Source: Anaeromyxobacter diazotrophicus
GTDB lineage: Bacteria; Myxococcota; Myxococcia; Myxococcales; Anaeromyxobacteraceae
NCBI RefSeq assembly: GCF_013340205.1
Contig: NZ_BJTG01000006.1
Span: 62,001-126,000, forward strand
Reading direction: 5' to 3'
Length of the DNA: 64,000 bases
Below the pieces are notes generated by a model. That model was not told where the DNA came from and searched no databases. It saw nothing but the letters and a program-made list of their open reading frames with translations. The position numbers and the translations under genes are program-made. Shown here one piece after another: positions 23,982 to 34,776 of this stretch. The first letter of the stretch is position 1; every line of letters begins with the position of its first letter.

Positions 23982-24857
23982 TCAGGCCAGCTCGACGCGC
24001 AGGACCTCGCGCCCCATCCGCACCGCGTCGCCGTCGTGGAGCTCGCGCTCCGCGCCCGTCGGGACCCGCAGGAACGTGCCGGTGGTCGAGCCGAGGTCGC
24101 GCAGGCGCGCCTCGCCGCCGGCGTCGAGCAGGAGCTCGGCGTGGGCCGGCGCCAGGTGCGGGTCGTCCCCCAGGTTCACGGAGCAGCCGGAGCGCCCGAG
24201 CGTGATCGAGGGGCCCGCGCGGATCCAGCTGCGGCCGCCCGCGCCCCCCTCGAGCCACTCCTCGATCACCACCGCCGGCCCCTCGGGCCGGGCCGCGCCG
24301 AGCCGGCGGGTGCCGTCCGGGCCGGGCGGGGCGGGCGGCGCGAGCGGGCCGCCGAAGCGGAGCAGGCGCTCGCCGAGCGCGAAGAGGTGGCCGGGCCGGA
24401 GCGGGACGGTGAGCCCCCGCAGGCGCACGAACACGCCGCCGGCGGCGCCCTCGTCGCGCACGAGCAGCGTCCCGTCGCGCAGGGCGAAGGTCGCGTGCAG
24501 CGGCGACAGGCAAGGATCCTCGGGGAAGAGCAGCTGGCCCTCCGCGCGGCCCGCCTGCGCCTCGCCCGGGCGCAGCTCGAAGGACGCGCCCGCCGGCGCC
24601 TCGCCGCGCTCGACGACGAGGCGCGCCTTCTGGGCGCGGGGGGCTGCGCCGGCCACCGCGGGCGACTCCGGGTCGGCCCCGAGCGGCTTGCCGCAGCCGG
24701 CGCAGGCGCGGGCGCCCGGGTCGTTGTAGGCGTCGCACGCGCGGCAGACGAGGCCCAGCATCCCGGTGAGCCGCGCCATCGGGACCTCCGCCCCGCAGGC
24801 GGGACAGGCGGCCACCGTGACGTCGATCGTCACCCCGCAGGTCTTGCACGTCAGCAC
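23982..24857 (-). CDS. Double zinc-ribbon protein with two FHA domains
   Basis: A 291-residue paralogue of the FHA protein at 14193-15017. It starts with two zinc ribbons (CKTCGVTI with CPACGAE, then CRACDAYN with CAGCGKP). The first FHA domain (about 105-170) keeps GRAEGQLLFPEDPCLSPLHA but has AAGGVFVRL in place of the usual NGTFL motif, so phosphothreonine binding there may be reduced. The second (about 215-285) keeps the arginine and the TTGTFLRV motif. The GTG start at 24857 directly precedes the first zinc ribbon. It forms a likely operon with the DUF4388-like gene. Confidence 0.82.
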   Translation of the reverse strand: MLTCKTCGVTIDVTVAACPACGAEVPMARLTGMLGLVCRACDAYNDPGARACAGCGKPLGADPESPAVAGAAPRAQKARLVVERGEAPAGASFELRPGEAQAGRAEGQLLFPEDPCLSPLHATFALRDGTLLVRDEGAAGGVFVRLRGLTVPLRPGHLFALGERLLRFGGPLAPPAPPGPDGTRRLGAARPEGPAVVIEEWLEGGAGGRSWIRAGPSITLGRSGCSVNLGDDPHLAPAHAELLLDAGGEARLRDLGSTTGTFLRVPTGAERELHDGDAVRMGREVLRVELA

Positions 24858-25018
24858 GTTCGAGAGGCCTCCGCCTCCGGCAGGCGCACCGGCAGGGGCT
24901 CGTCCGTTCTACTCCGACGTTCCCCCTCGGCTCAACACGCCCGCGCCCGTCCGGCCGCGCGCTCTCGGCGGGGTCGCCTGGCACCCAGGCGCGGCGGGCA
25001 TTACGGATCCGCGCGTGC

Positions 25019-25047
25019 TTGCCGGCTCTGGGACCGGCAGATAGGCT
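25019..25047 (+). promoter_or_regulatory. Candidate promoter of rel with an inverted repeat
   Basis: TTGCCG (25019-25024), a 17-base spacer and TAGGCT (25042-25047). The inverted repeat TGCCGG (25020-25025) / CCGGCA (25034-25039) overlaps the -35 box and spacer. The predicted start near 25054 leaves a leader of about seven bases before the TTG at 25061. The spacing pattern matches that of the dld promoter. Confidence 0.42.
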
Positions 25048-25060
25048 TTTTGGTTGCCCC

Positions 25061-27250
25061 TTGCTGCGACTCAACGACATCCTCGACCGCGTCGGCGGTT
25101 ACCACCCCGACCCGGATCTCGACCTCATCAAGAAGGCCTACGTCTACTCGGCGAAGGTCCACCAAGGGCAGATCCGCAAGTCGGGCGAGCCGTACCTCAT
25201 CCACCCGCTGGAGGTGGCCGGCATCCTGGCCGAGATGCACCTCGACGAGGCCTCGGTCGTCACCGGCCTCCTCCACGACACCATCGAGGACACCCTCGCC
25301 ACCAAGGAGGAGATCGCGGAGCTGTTCGGGCAGGAGATCGCCGAGCTCGTCGACGGCGTCACCAAGCTCTCGCAGTTCACCGCCGGCAACACCCAGGAGG
25401 AGAAGCAGGCCGAGAACTTCCGCAAGATGGTCGTGGCCATGGCGAAGGACATCCGCGTCCTGCTCGTCAAGCTCGCCGACCGGACGCACAACATGCGGAC
25501 GCTCGAGCACATGACCCCGGAGAAGCAGGAGCGCATCGCCCGCGAGACGCTCGACATCTACGCGCCGCTCTCCAACCGGCTCGGCATCCAGTGGCTCAAG
25601 ACCGAGCTGGAGGAGCTCTCCTTCAAGTACCTGCACCGGGGCGACTACGCCGAGCTGGAGCAGAAGGTCGAGGCGCGGGCCAAGGAGCGGGACAAGTTCA
25701 TCGCCGAGGTGGTGGGGATCATCCGGGGCAAGCTCGACGAGTCGGGCATCCAGGGCGAGGTGTACGGGCGCGTGAAGCACCTGTACTCCATCTGGCGGAA
25801 GATGCAGGTGCAGAGCGTGGACTTCGAGCAGATCCACGACGTCATCGCCTTCCGCGTCATCGTCCAGAACGTCGCCCACTGCTACGAGACGCTGGGCCTC
25901 ATCCACTCTTTGTGGAAGCCGGTCCCGGGCCGCTTCAAGGACTTCATCGCCATCCCCAAGCCGAACCTGTACCAGTCGCTCCACACCACCGTGATCGGCC
26001 CGCGGGCCGAGCGGATCGAGATCCAGATCCGCACCGAGGAGATGCACAAGATCGCGGAGGAGGGCGTCGCCGCGCACTGGGCCTACAAGGAGGGGAAGAA
26101 CGGGGAGGGGCCGAGCGCCAAGGACGCCGCCAAGTTCGGCTGGCTGCGCCAGCTGCTCGAGTGGCAGCGCGACCTCACCGACCCGACCGAGTTCCTGGAG
26201 ACGGTCAAGGTGGACCTCTTCGCGGACGAGGTGTTCGTCTTCACGCCCAAGGGCGACGTGAAGAGCCTGCCCCGCGGCGCCACCCCGCTCGACTTCGCCT
26301 ACGCCGTCCACTCCGAGGTGGGCGAGCACACCGTCGGCGCCAAGGTGAACGGGAAGATCGTCCCGCTCCGCTCCACGCTCAAGAACGGGGACACGGTCGA
26401 GATCCTGACCGCCCCGGGCAGCCACCCGTCGAAGGACTGGCTGGGCTTCGTCAAGACCAGCCGCGCCCAGACCCGCATCCGCGGCTTCATCCGGCAGGCC
26501 GAGCACAAGCGCTCGCTCGAGATCGGCAAGGAGCTGGCGGAGCGCGAGCTGCGCCGCTACGGCGTCTCGCTGGCCAAGGTCACCAAGGGCGGCGAGCTCG
26601 ACCGGGCGGCCGCCGCGCTCGGCTACAAGCGCGGGGACGACGTGCTGGTGGCGCTGGGCTACGGCAAGATCGGCCCGCAGCAGATCCTGGCGCAGCTCGT
26701 CCCGGCCGAGCGGCTGGCGGCGCCCGCCCCGGCCGAGGAGCCCACCTCGCGGCTCACCGAGCTGTTCCGCAAGGTGGCGCGCCGGCCGACGGGCGGCGTG
26801 AGGATCAGCGGCATCGACGACGTGCTGGTCCGCTACGGCAAGTGCTGCAACCCGGTGCCGGGCGACGACATCGTGGGCTTCATCACCCGCGGGCGCGGCG
26901 TCACCGTCCACACCCGCGTCTGCGACCGGGCCCTCACCCTCGACCCGCTGCGCCGGGTGGACGTCTCCTGGGACATCCGCGCCAGCGAGGTGAAGCGGCC
27001 GGTCTCGATCAAGGTGGTCACCGACGACCGGCCGGGCGTGCTGGCGCAGATCTCGAAGACCATCAGCGAGGCCGGGATGAACATCTCCCAGGCCACCTGC
27101 CGCACCACCGGCCTGGGGCGGGCGGTGAACACCTTCGAGATGTCCATCGGCGAGGTGAAGCAGCTCCGCAGCGTCATGCGCAGCATCGAGGCCATCGAGG
27201 GGGTGGTCTCGGTCGAGCGCCTCTACGCCGTGGAGCGGGTGCCCTCCTAG
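25061..27250 (+). CDS. rel: Bifunctional (p)ppGpp synthetase/hydrolase
   Basis: The RelA/SpoT enzyme of the stringent response. From the TTG at 25061 it has 729 residues: an HD hydrolase domain with HPLEVAG and LLHDTIEDT (HD at 72-73), a synthetase domain (GRVKHLYSIWRKM, IHDVIAFRVI and EIQIRTEEMHKIAE), a TGS domain (about 385-450) and a C-terminal ACT domain (about 650-725). Both catalytic halves look intact, so it probably makes and degrades (p)ppGpp. A TTG at 25019 would add 14 residues but lies in the predicted promoter; the start with MLRLNDILDR fits the family better. No second full-length RSH gene is in the window. It can act with DksA. Confidence 0.93.
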   Translation: MLRLNDILDRVGGYHPDPDLDLIKKAYVYSAKVHQGQIRKSGEPYLIHPLEVAGILAEMHLDEASVVTGLLHDTIEDTLATKEEIAELFGQEIAELVDGVTKLSQFTAGNTQEEKQAENFRKMVVAMAKDIRVLLVKLADRTHNMRTLEHMTPEKQERIARETLDIYAPLSNRLGIQWLKTELEELSFKYLHRGDYAELEQKVEARAKERDKFIAEVVGIIRGKLDESGIQGEVYGRVKHLYSIWRKMQVQSVDFEQIHDVIAFRVIVQNVAHCYETLGLIHSLWKPVPGRFKDFIAIPKPNLYQSLHTTVIGPRAERIEIQIRTEEMHKIAEEGVAAHWAYKEGKNGEGPSAKDAAKFGWLRQLLEWQRDLTDPTEFLETVKVDLFADEVFVFTPKGDVKSLPRGATPLDFAYAVHSEVGEHTVGAKVNGKIVPLRSTLKNGDTVEILTAPGSHPSKDWLGFVKTSRAQTRIRGFIRQAEHKRSLEIGKELAERELRRYGVSLAKVTKGGELDRAAAALGYKRGDDVLVALGYGKIGPQQILAQLVPAERLAAPAPAEEPTSRLTELFRKVARRPTGGVRISGIDDVLVRYGKCCNPVPGDDIVGFITRGRGVTVHTRVCDRALTLDPLRRVDVSWDIRASEVKRPVSIKVVTDDRPGVLAQISKTISEAGMNISQATCRTTGLGRAVNTFEMSIGEVKQLRSVMRSIEAIEGVVSVERLYAVERVPS

Positions 27251-27317
27251 CGCCGGCGGCGGCGCCCGCCGCGCAGGTCGGCGAGCGGGCGGGGCGCGGT
27301 GGGGCTATCCTGGCGCC

Positions 27318-27710
27318 ATGTCCCATTCCACCGTCGCCACGCCGTCGGCGCCCCGCGCCATCGGCCCGTACAGCCAGGCCGTGCTCGTCGAGCGCGGGGG
27401 CACCCGCACCCTCTACTGCTCGGGGCAGATCCCGCTCGATCCCGCCACCGGCGAGCTCGTCCAGGGCGACATCGCGGTCCAGACCGAGCGCGTGCTCGCC
27501 AACCTCGAGGCGGTGCTCGCCGGGGCGAAGCTGTCGTTCGCCGACGTCGTCAAGACGACCGTCTTCCTCGTCGACCTGGCCGACTTCGCCCGGATGAACG
27601 AGGTGTACGGCCGCCGCTTCGGGGGCGCGCCGCCGGCCCGCTCGACGGTGCAGGTCGCCGCGCTGCCGAAGGGGGCGCGGGTGGAGATCGAGGTGGTGGC
27701 GGCGGGGTAG
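27318..27710 (+). CDS. ridA: RidA family reactive enamine/imine deaminase
   Basis: A 130-residue RidA/YjgF family protein; known members hydrolyse reactive 2-aminoacrylate and other imines formed by PLP enzymes. Family signatures are present: IGPYSQAV, YCSGQIPLDP and the conserved arginine in PARSTVQVAALPKGA. It lies 67 bases after rel in the same direction, and a TATCCT box ends seven bases before its ATG. Downstream it faces kamA across an array of hairpins. Confidence 0.92.
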   Translation: MSHSTVATPSAPRAIGPYSQAVLVERGGTRTLYCSGQIPLDPATGELVQGDIAVQTERVLANLEAVLAGAKLSFADVVKTTVFLVDLADFARMNEVYGRRFGGAPPARSTVQVAALPKGARVEIEVVAAG

Positions 27711-27760
27711 GCCGGGGGAGCGGCGGACTGGCCGCGGACGGGCGGATGTCGCAGGCACAG

Positions 27761-27881
27761 GGTTCCTGCTGCGATGGCCGGGTCGCGCCGCGTGGCGGCG
27801 CGACGGCTGGGGTTCCTGCTGCGATGGAGGGGTCGCGCCGCGTGGCGGCGCGACGTTGCTGCGCGGCGGACTTCGTCCGCC
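27761..27881. repeat. Tandem 50-base hairpin repeat between ridA and kamA
   Basis: A 45-base unit occurs twice (27761-27805 and 27811-27855, two differences, period 50). Each copy ends in a perfect 10-bp stem, GTCGCGCCGC / GCGGCGCGAC with loop GTG (27782-27804 and 27832-27854). A third, unrelated hairpin GGCGGAC-TTC-GTCCGCC follows at 27865-27881, just before the kamA stop codon. The array lies between convergent genes and probably ends both transcripts, but the duplication itself is unexplained. Confidence 0.65.
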
Positions 27882-27887
27882 TTGCGG

Positions 27888-29105
27888 CTAGGGCTCTTCG
27901 TACGTGTACGTCTCGCCGGCGTAGTTGCGGAACGTCCAGCGCTTCCCCTCGCGCTTCACGACGTACTCGGGGTTCACCGGGATCTTGCCCCCGCCCTGCG
28001 GCGCGTCGACCACGAACTGCGGCACGGCGAGGCCGCTCGTGTGGCCGCGCAGCGCCTCGATGATGCGGATGCCGCTCTCGACGGGCGTGCGGAAGTGGCT
28101 GATGCCCTTCGAGAGGTCGCACTGGTAGATGTAGTAGGGGCGGATCCGCATGAGGAGCAGCTTGTGGTTCAGCTCCAGCACCGTCTTCGGGTCGTCGTTC
28201 ACGCCCTTCAACAGCACCATCTGGTTGCCGATCACGCAGCCGGCGTCGGCGAGGCGCCGCGCCGCCTCGAACGCCTCGGCGGTGCACTCCTTGGGGTGGT
28301 TGAAGTGCGTGTTGACGTAGACCGGCTGGTGCCGGCGCAGCATGTAGACGAAGTCGTCGGTGATCCGCTGCGGCAGCGTGACGAGGTTGCGCGTGCCGAG
28401 CCGGAAGATCTCGACGTGCGGGATGGCGCGCAGCCGCCCCAGGATGTAGTCGAGTCGCTCGTCGGAGAGCGAGAGCGGATCGCCGCCCGAGACCACGATG
28501 TCGCGGATCTCGGGGTGGGCGGCGATGTAGCCGAGCCCGTCCTCGATCTGCTTCTTGGCGGCGGCGCTGCTCGGGTCGGCCACCTTCCGCTTGCGCGTGC
28601 AGTGGCGGCAGTACACCGGGCAGTTGTGCGTCGTGTAGAAGAGGACGCGGTCGGGGTAGCGGTGGGTGATGCCGGGGACCGGCATGTCCCGCTCCTCCGC
28701 CAGCGGGTCCTCCAGGTCGGCGGGCGCGATCTGCAGCTCGCCCAGCGTGGGCACCGCCTGCAGCCGCACCGGGCAGGAGGGGTCCTCGGGGTCCATCAGC
28801 GCCGCGTAGTACGGCGTGATGCCCATGTGGAACTCGGCCTCGGTCTCGCGGGCCGCCTGGCGCTCGCCGGCCGTCACCCGGATGACCTGCTCCAGGCGAT
28901 CGAGCGAGGTGACGCGCTCGCGCTGCTGCCAGTGCCAGTCGTTCCAGAGCGCGTCGGAGACGCCCTTCCAGATGGAGCGCGGGCCGGGCGGGAAGCGGGA
29001 GGTGACGTGGCGGACGGGGCGTGGGTCGCCGCCGGCGCCCAGGTCGGGGGCCGCGGACGGCCCGGGAGAAGCAGCCTCTCCCGTCAGGACCGGAAGGGTG
29101 GCCAT
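27888..29105 (-). CDS. kamA: Lysine 2,3-aminomutase, copy 1
   Basis: A radical SAM, PLP-dependent aminomutase that converts L-lysine to beta-lysine. From the ATG at 29105 it has 405 residues; the cluster cysteines are in CPVYCRHC (162, 166, 169), the glycine motif is VVSGGDPL, and the PLP lysine is in APQGGGKIPV. The aspartates in CDLSKG and VVDAP correspond to the two that bind the lysine ammonium group in clostridial KamA, which argues against a glutamate mutase. The chosen ATG has AAGGAG about 13 bases upstream; an ATG at 29153 would add 16 residues. It diverges from a paralogue. Confidence 0.88.
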   Translation of the reverse strand: MATLPVLTGEAASPGPSAAPDLGAGGDPRPVRHVTSRFPPGPRSIWKGVSDALWNDWHWQQRERVTSLDRLEQVIRVTAGERQAARETEAEFHMGITPYYAALMDPEDPSCPVRLQAVPTLGELQIAPADLEDPLAEERDMPVPGITHRYPDRVLFYTTHNCPVYCRHCTRKRKVADPSSAAAKKQIEDGLGYIAAHPEIRDIVVSGGDPLSLSDERLDYILGRLRAIPHVEIFRLGTRNLVTLPQRITDDFVYMLRRHQPVYVNTHFNHPKECTAEAFEAARRLADAGCVIGNQMVLLKGVNDDPKTVLELNHKLLLMRIRPYYIYQCDLSKGISHFRTPVESGIRIIEALRGHTSGLAVPQFVVDAPQGGGKIPVNPEYVVKREGKRWTFRNYAGETYTYEEP

Positions 29106-29270
29106 GTCGTTACGCTCGCTCCTTCGAGGCGGCGAACCGCTCGATGTACTCATAACATCGACCGGCGCGGACGGCAGGCTTCGGGCGCCCCGGTCGCCGC
29201 CGCACAGTACCTCGCCGGCCCGACGCCGCGAACCCGCCTCCGGCGGCCGAGCGAGCGCCGGCCGCGCGCT

Positions 29271-29299
29271 TTGACTTTCGGGGAGGGCCTGCGTAGGTT
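29271..29299 (+). promoter_or_regulatory. Promoter of the second kamA
   Basis: TTGACT (29271-29276), an exact 17-base spacer and TAGGTT (29294-29299) in the 263-base gap between the divergent kamA genes. The predicted leader is about 63 bases. I see no clear promoter for the leftward copy in the gap. Confidence 0.52.
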
Positions 29300-29368
29300 C
29301 GCGCGTTTTTCTCCAGCGACGGCGCGCCGCTCCGGCGCCGCGCCCGGGGCGAGCGGAAGACGGACGAG

Positions 29369-30538
29369 ATGAGCGGACGCGATCTCTTTCCCGGGGTGAG
29401 CGAGGCCGAGTGGCGCGACTGGCGCTGGCAGCAGCGCCACGCGCTGCGCACGCCGGAGGCGGTGGCGCGCCTGGTGGACCTGTCCGACGCGGAGCGCCGC
29501 GGGCTGGCCCTCACGGCCGGGGCGTTCCGGGTCGCCATCACGCCCTACTACGCCTCGCTCATCGACCCGCACCACCCGTTCTGCCCCGTCCGGATGCAGG
29601 CCATCCCGGTGGCGGCCGAGGCCGAGGCCGCGCCCGGCGACCTGCGCGACCCGCTGGGCGAGGACCGGCACCGGCCCTGCCGCGCGGTCGTCCACAAGTA
29701 CCCCGACCGCGTCCTCTTCCTCGTCACCGACACCTGCGCCGTGTACTGCCGCCACTGCACCCGCCGCCGCATCACCGGCGGCGAGGAGGGCGCGTTCGAC
29801 CGGGCCGCCGCCGAGGAGGGGATCGCCTACGTGCGCGCCCACCCCGCCGTTCGCGACGTGCTCGTCTCCGGCGGCGACCCGCTGGTGCTGGGGGACGAGC
29901 GGCTCGGGTGGCTCCTGCGCGAGCTGCGCGCCATCCCCCACGTCGAGATCCTGCGGCTCGCCACCCGGGCGCCGGTCACCTGCCCCATGCGCGTCGACGA
30001 CGCGCTGGCGCGGCTGCTCCGCGGCGTGAAGCCGCTCTTCGTCGTGACGCACTTCAACCACCTGAAGGAGTGCACGCCCGAGGCGCAGGAGGCGTGCGAG
30101 CGGCTCGTCGACCACGGCGTGCCGGTCGAGAACCAGACCGTGCTGCTGCGGCGCGTCAACTCGACCGCGCGCAACATCGCGGCGCTCAACCAGCGCCTGC
30201 TCGCCTGGCGCGTGCGGCCCTACTACCTGCACCAGGGCGACGTGGCCGAGGGCACCGGCCACTGGCGGACGCCGCTCGCCTGCGGGATCGAGATCCTGGA
30301 GCAGCTCAGAGGTCACACCAGCGGCCTGGCCGTGCCGCACCTCGCGGTCGATCTCCCCGGCGGCGGGGGCAAGGTCACGCTGCAGCCGGAGTACCGGCTC
30401 GGCCCGGCGCCGGGCGGCACCGAGTTCCGCAACTACCGCGGCGAGCGGTACCTCTACCCCGATCCTCCCGAGGCGGACTGCAGCTGCCCCTACGACGAGG
30501 TCTTCCACGCGGGCCCGGCCCGACGGAGCGTCGAGTGA
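29369..30538 (+). CDS. Lysine 2,3-aminomutase paralogue, copy 2
   Basis: A 389-residue member of the same radical SAM aminomutase family as copy 1. The cluster cysteines are in CAVYCRHC (123, 127, 130), the glycine motif is LVSGGDPL, and the PLP lysine is in LPGGGGKVTL. The substrate aspartates are kept (QGDVAEG and AVDLP). It ends in a cysteine-containing tail (DCSCPYDE) that copy 1 lacks and that resembles the region carrying zinc ligands in clostridial KamA. The product could be beta-lysine as an osmolyte precursor or for another pathway, but no ablB-type acetyltransferase is nearby. Its stop overlaps the dedA start. Confidence 0.83.
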   Translation: MSGRDLFPGVSEAEWRDWRWQQRHALRTPEAVARLVDLSDAERRGLALTAGAFRVAITPYYASLIDPHHPFCPVRMQAIPVAAEAEAAPGDLRDPLGEDRHRPCRAVVHKYPDRVLFLVTDTCAVYCRHCTRRRITGGEEGAFDRAAAEEGIAYVRAHPAVRDVLVSGGDPLVLGDERLGWLLRELRAIPHVEILRLATRAPVTCPMRVDDALARLLRGVKPLFVVTHFNHLKECTPEAQEACERLVDHGVPVENQTVLLRRVNSTARNIAALNQRLLAWRVRPYYLHQGDVAEGTGHWRTPLACGIEILEQLRGHTSGLAVPHLAVDLPGGGGKVTLQPEYRLGPAPGGTEFRNYRGERYLYPDPPEADCSCPYDEVFHAGPARRSVE

Positions 30539-31206
30539 TCACGAAGGTCATCGCGGTGCTGGCGGTCTGGACGACGGGCGTCATCTCCTCGCTCGGCTAC
30601 GGCGGGGTGGCGCTGCTCATGGCCATCGAGAGCGCCTGTATCCCGCTGCCCTCCGAGATCATCATGCCGTTCGCGGGCTACCTCGTGTACACGGGCCAGT
30701 TCTCGCTGCACGGGGCGGCGCTGGCGGGCGCGGTGGGCTGCATCGTCGGCTCCATCCCCGCCTACTGGCTCGGGCAGTACGGCGGCCGGCCGGTCATCGA
30801 GCGCTGGGGGCGCTACGTGCTGCTCTCCCGCAAGGAGCTCGACCTCGCCGACCGGCTCTTCGCGCGCCACGGGCAGTGGGTGGTGCTGGTGGGGCGGCTG
30901 CTCCCCGTCGTCCGCACCTTCATCGCCTTCCCGGCCGGCGTGGCGCGGATGAACATGACGAAGTTCGTCGTGTACACGTTCGTCGGCTCGTACCCCTGGT
31001 GCTACGGGCTCGCCTGGGTGGGCATGAAGCTCGGCGAGCAGTGGGACAAGGACCCGCGGCTCAAGGCCGCCTTCCACCGCTTCGACCTCGTCATCGGGCT
31101 CGCCCTGGTGGCCGCGGCAGCCTGGTTCGTGTGGCACAAGCTCCGGGAGGCGAAAGCGTCCCGCGCGCCCGCGCCGGCGGCCCGGGAGGGCGCGGGGGAG
31201 GGGTAG
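30535..31206 (+). CDS. DedA/SNARE-associated family membrane protein
   Basis: A 223-residue integral membrane protein of the DedA family, whose members act in lipid carrier recycling and membrane homeostasis. Signatures are ESACIPLPSEIIMPFAGYL (about 33-51) and GRLLPVVRTFIAFPAGVARM (about 120-139), with four to five hydrophobic segments and a basic Ala/Glu-rich tail. The GTG start overlaps the stop of kamA copy 2 by four bases, so the two are probably translated together. The exact lipid substrate cannot be deduced. Confidence 0.87.
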   Translation: MITKVIAVLAVWTTGVISSLGYGGVALLMAIESACIPLPSEIIMPFAGYLVYTGQFSLHGAALAGAVGCIVGSIPAYWLGQYGGRPVIERWGRYVLLSRKELDLADRLFARHGQWVVLVGRLLPVVRTFIAFPAGVARMNMTKFVVYTFVGSYPWCYGLAWVGMKLGEQWDKDPRLKAAFHRFDLVIGLALVAAAAWFVWHKLREAKASRAPAPAAREGAGEG

Positions 31207-31210
31207 CCGC

Positions 31211-32359
31211 GTGCACCTCGGGTTCCGTCCCCCCCGCGCCGCGGCGGCGAGGAGCGCGGCCGGGCCCATCCTGGCCGCCCTGGCGCTCCTCGCCGCCACC
31301 CCTGCGCGCGCCGGCGAGGTGGTCCGCATCGCGGTGGCGGTGGGGCCGGGCCCGTTCACGGTGACGGCGCCGGGGCTCACGGTCGCGCCGCTGCGCGAGG
31401 GGTCGGGCGCGGCCGAGGCCGCCGCCGGCCGCGCCACCTTCGCGCTCCGAGGCGGAGCGCTGACCGTGAACGGCGCCCCGCTCGACGCGGCCGGCGCGGC
31501 GCTCGACGCGGCCGGCCCGCTGCGGGTGGACGCCGCCCCCAGGGCCACCTTCGCCGGGGGCCTCGAGGTCCGGCGCGCGCCCGGCGGGCTGGCGGTGATC
31601 CACGCCGTGCCGCTCGAGGACTACGTGGCGGCGGTGACCGTCTCCGAGATGCCGGCGCGCTTCCCGCCCGCGGCGCTCCAGGCGCAGGCGGTGGCGGCGC
31701 GCACCTTCGCGGTGTTCAAGAAGCTGGAGGCGGTCGGCGAAGGGCGGCCGTGGCACCTCGGCGCGACCGTGCTCGACCAGGTCTACCGCGCCGGGGAGCC
31801 CGACCCGCGCGCCCGCGCCGCCGCCGCCGCCACCGCCGGCGAGGTGCTCGTCTTCGAGCACGCGCCCATCGAGGCCTACTTCCACTCCACCTGCGGCGGG
31901 CGCACCGAGCGCGGCGCGGACGCGCTCGGGCGCGACCGCCCCTACCTCGCCTCGGTCGCCTGCGATCGCTGCCGCGCCTCGCCCCGGGCGCGCTGGACGG
32001 TGCGGGTCCCGGCGGCGGAGCTGGGGGCGCGCGCCGGGCTCCCCGGCGCCGTCGCGTCCGCCCGCGTCGCCGGGCGCACCGCCAGCGGGCGGGCCGCGCG
32101 GGTCGAGCTCGCGGGGCGCGGGCGCTCGGTCACGCTCTCGGCGGTGGACCTCCGCCAGCGGCTCGGGTTCGAGCGGCTGCCCTCGCTCGACTTCGACGTG
32201 AAGGTCGCGGGCGGGGCCGCGGTCTTCCAGGGCCGCGGCGCCGGCCACGGCGCCGGGCTGTGCCAGTGGGGCGCCGCCGGCGCCGCCGAGGCGGGGGAGG
32301 ACTACCGCGCCATCCTCGCGCGCTACTACCCCGGGACCGAGATCGTGAGGATGTACTGA
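31211..32359 (+). CDS. SpoIID/LytB domain protein
   Basis: A 382-residue exported protein: an Ala-rich signal peptide (residues 1-35, ending in ATPARA) followed by a SpoIID domain. SpoIID enzymes are lytic transglycosylases that cut peptidoglycan glycan strands lacking stem peptides. The core motif VPLEDYVAAVTVSEMPARF contains the catalytic glutamate (SEMP), and the family end GHGAGLCQWGA is present. The GTG start lies five bases after dedA. In endospore formers SpoIID acts in engulfment; here a role in cell-wall turnover, possibly during development, is inference. Confidence 0.87.
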   Translation: MHLGFRPPRAAAARSAAGPILAALALLAATPARAGEVVRIAVAVGPGPFTVTAPGLTVAPLREGSGAAEAAAGRATFALRGGALTVNGAPLDAAGAALDAAGPLRVDAAPRATFAGGLEVRRAPGGLAVIHAVPLEDYVAAVTVSEMPARFPPAALQAQAVAARTFAVFKKLEAVGEGRPWHLGATVLDQVYRAGEPDPRARAAAAATAGEVLVFEHAPIEAYFHSTCGGRTERGADALGRDRPYLASVACDRCRASPRARWTVRVPAAELGARAGLPGAVASARVAGRTASGRAARVELAGRGRSVTLSAVDLRQRLGFERLPSLDFDVKVAGGAAVFQGRGAGHGAGLCQWGAAGAAEAGEDYRAILARYYPGTEIVRMY

Positions 32360-34669
<2,310 letters not shown>

Positions 34670-34715
34670 GGCGTTTCGCTCGCTCGGGGCTGGGTCGGGC
34701 CCGGCGCGTTACCCG

Positions 34716-34745
34716 TTGCGATCGCGGCCCAAATCCTGCTAAAAG
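34716..34745 (+). promoter_or_regulatory. Candidate promoter of yajC-secDF
   Basis: TTGCGA (34716-34721), an 18-base spacer and TAAAAG (34740-34745), the latter preceded by TGC as in an extended -10. It lies in the 107-base gap after tgt, so the export genes could have their own promoter besides read-through. Confidence 0.4.
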
Positions 34746-34776
34746 ACGGCACTTTTTCCGCTTTCATGGAGATCGC

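Noticed and set aside
25019-25060. TTG at 25019 as the rel start codon
   Set aside because: It lies in the predicted -35 box, and family members begin at the equivalent of residue 1 from the TTG at 25061.
27761-27855. Repeat between ridA and kamA as the start of a CRISPR array
   Set aside because: There are only two copies, the interval between them is five bases, and no cas gene is nearby.
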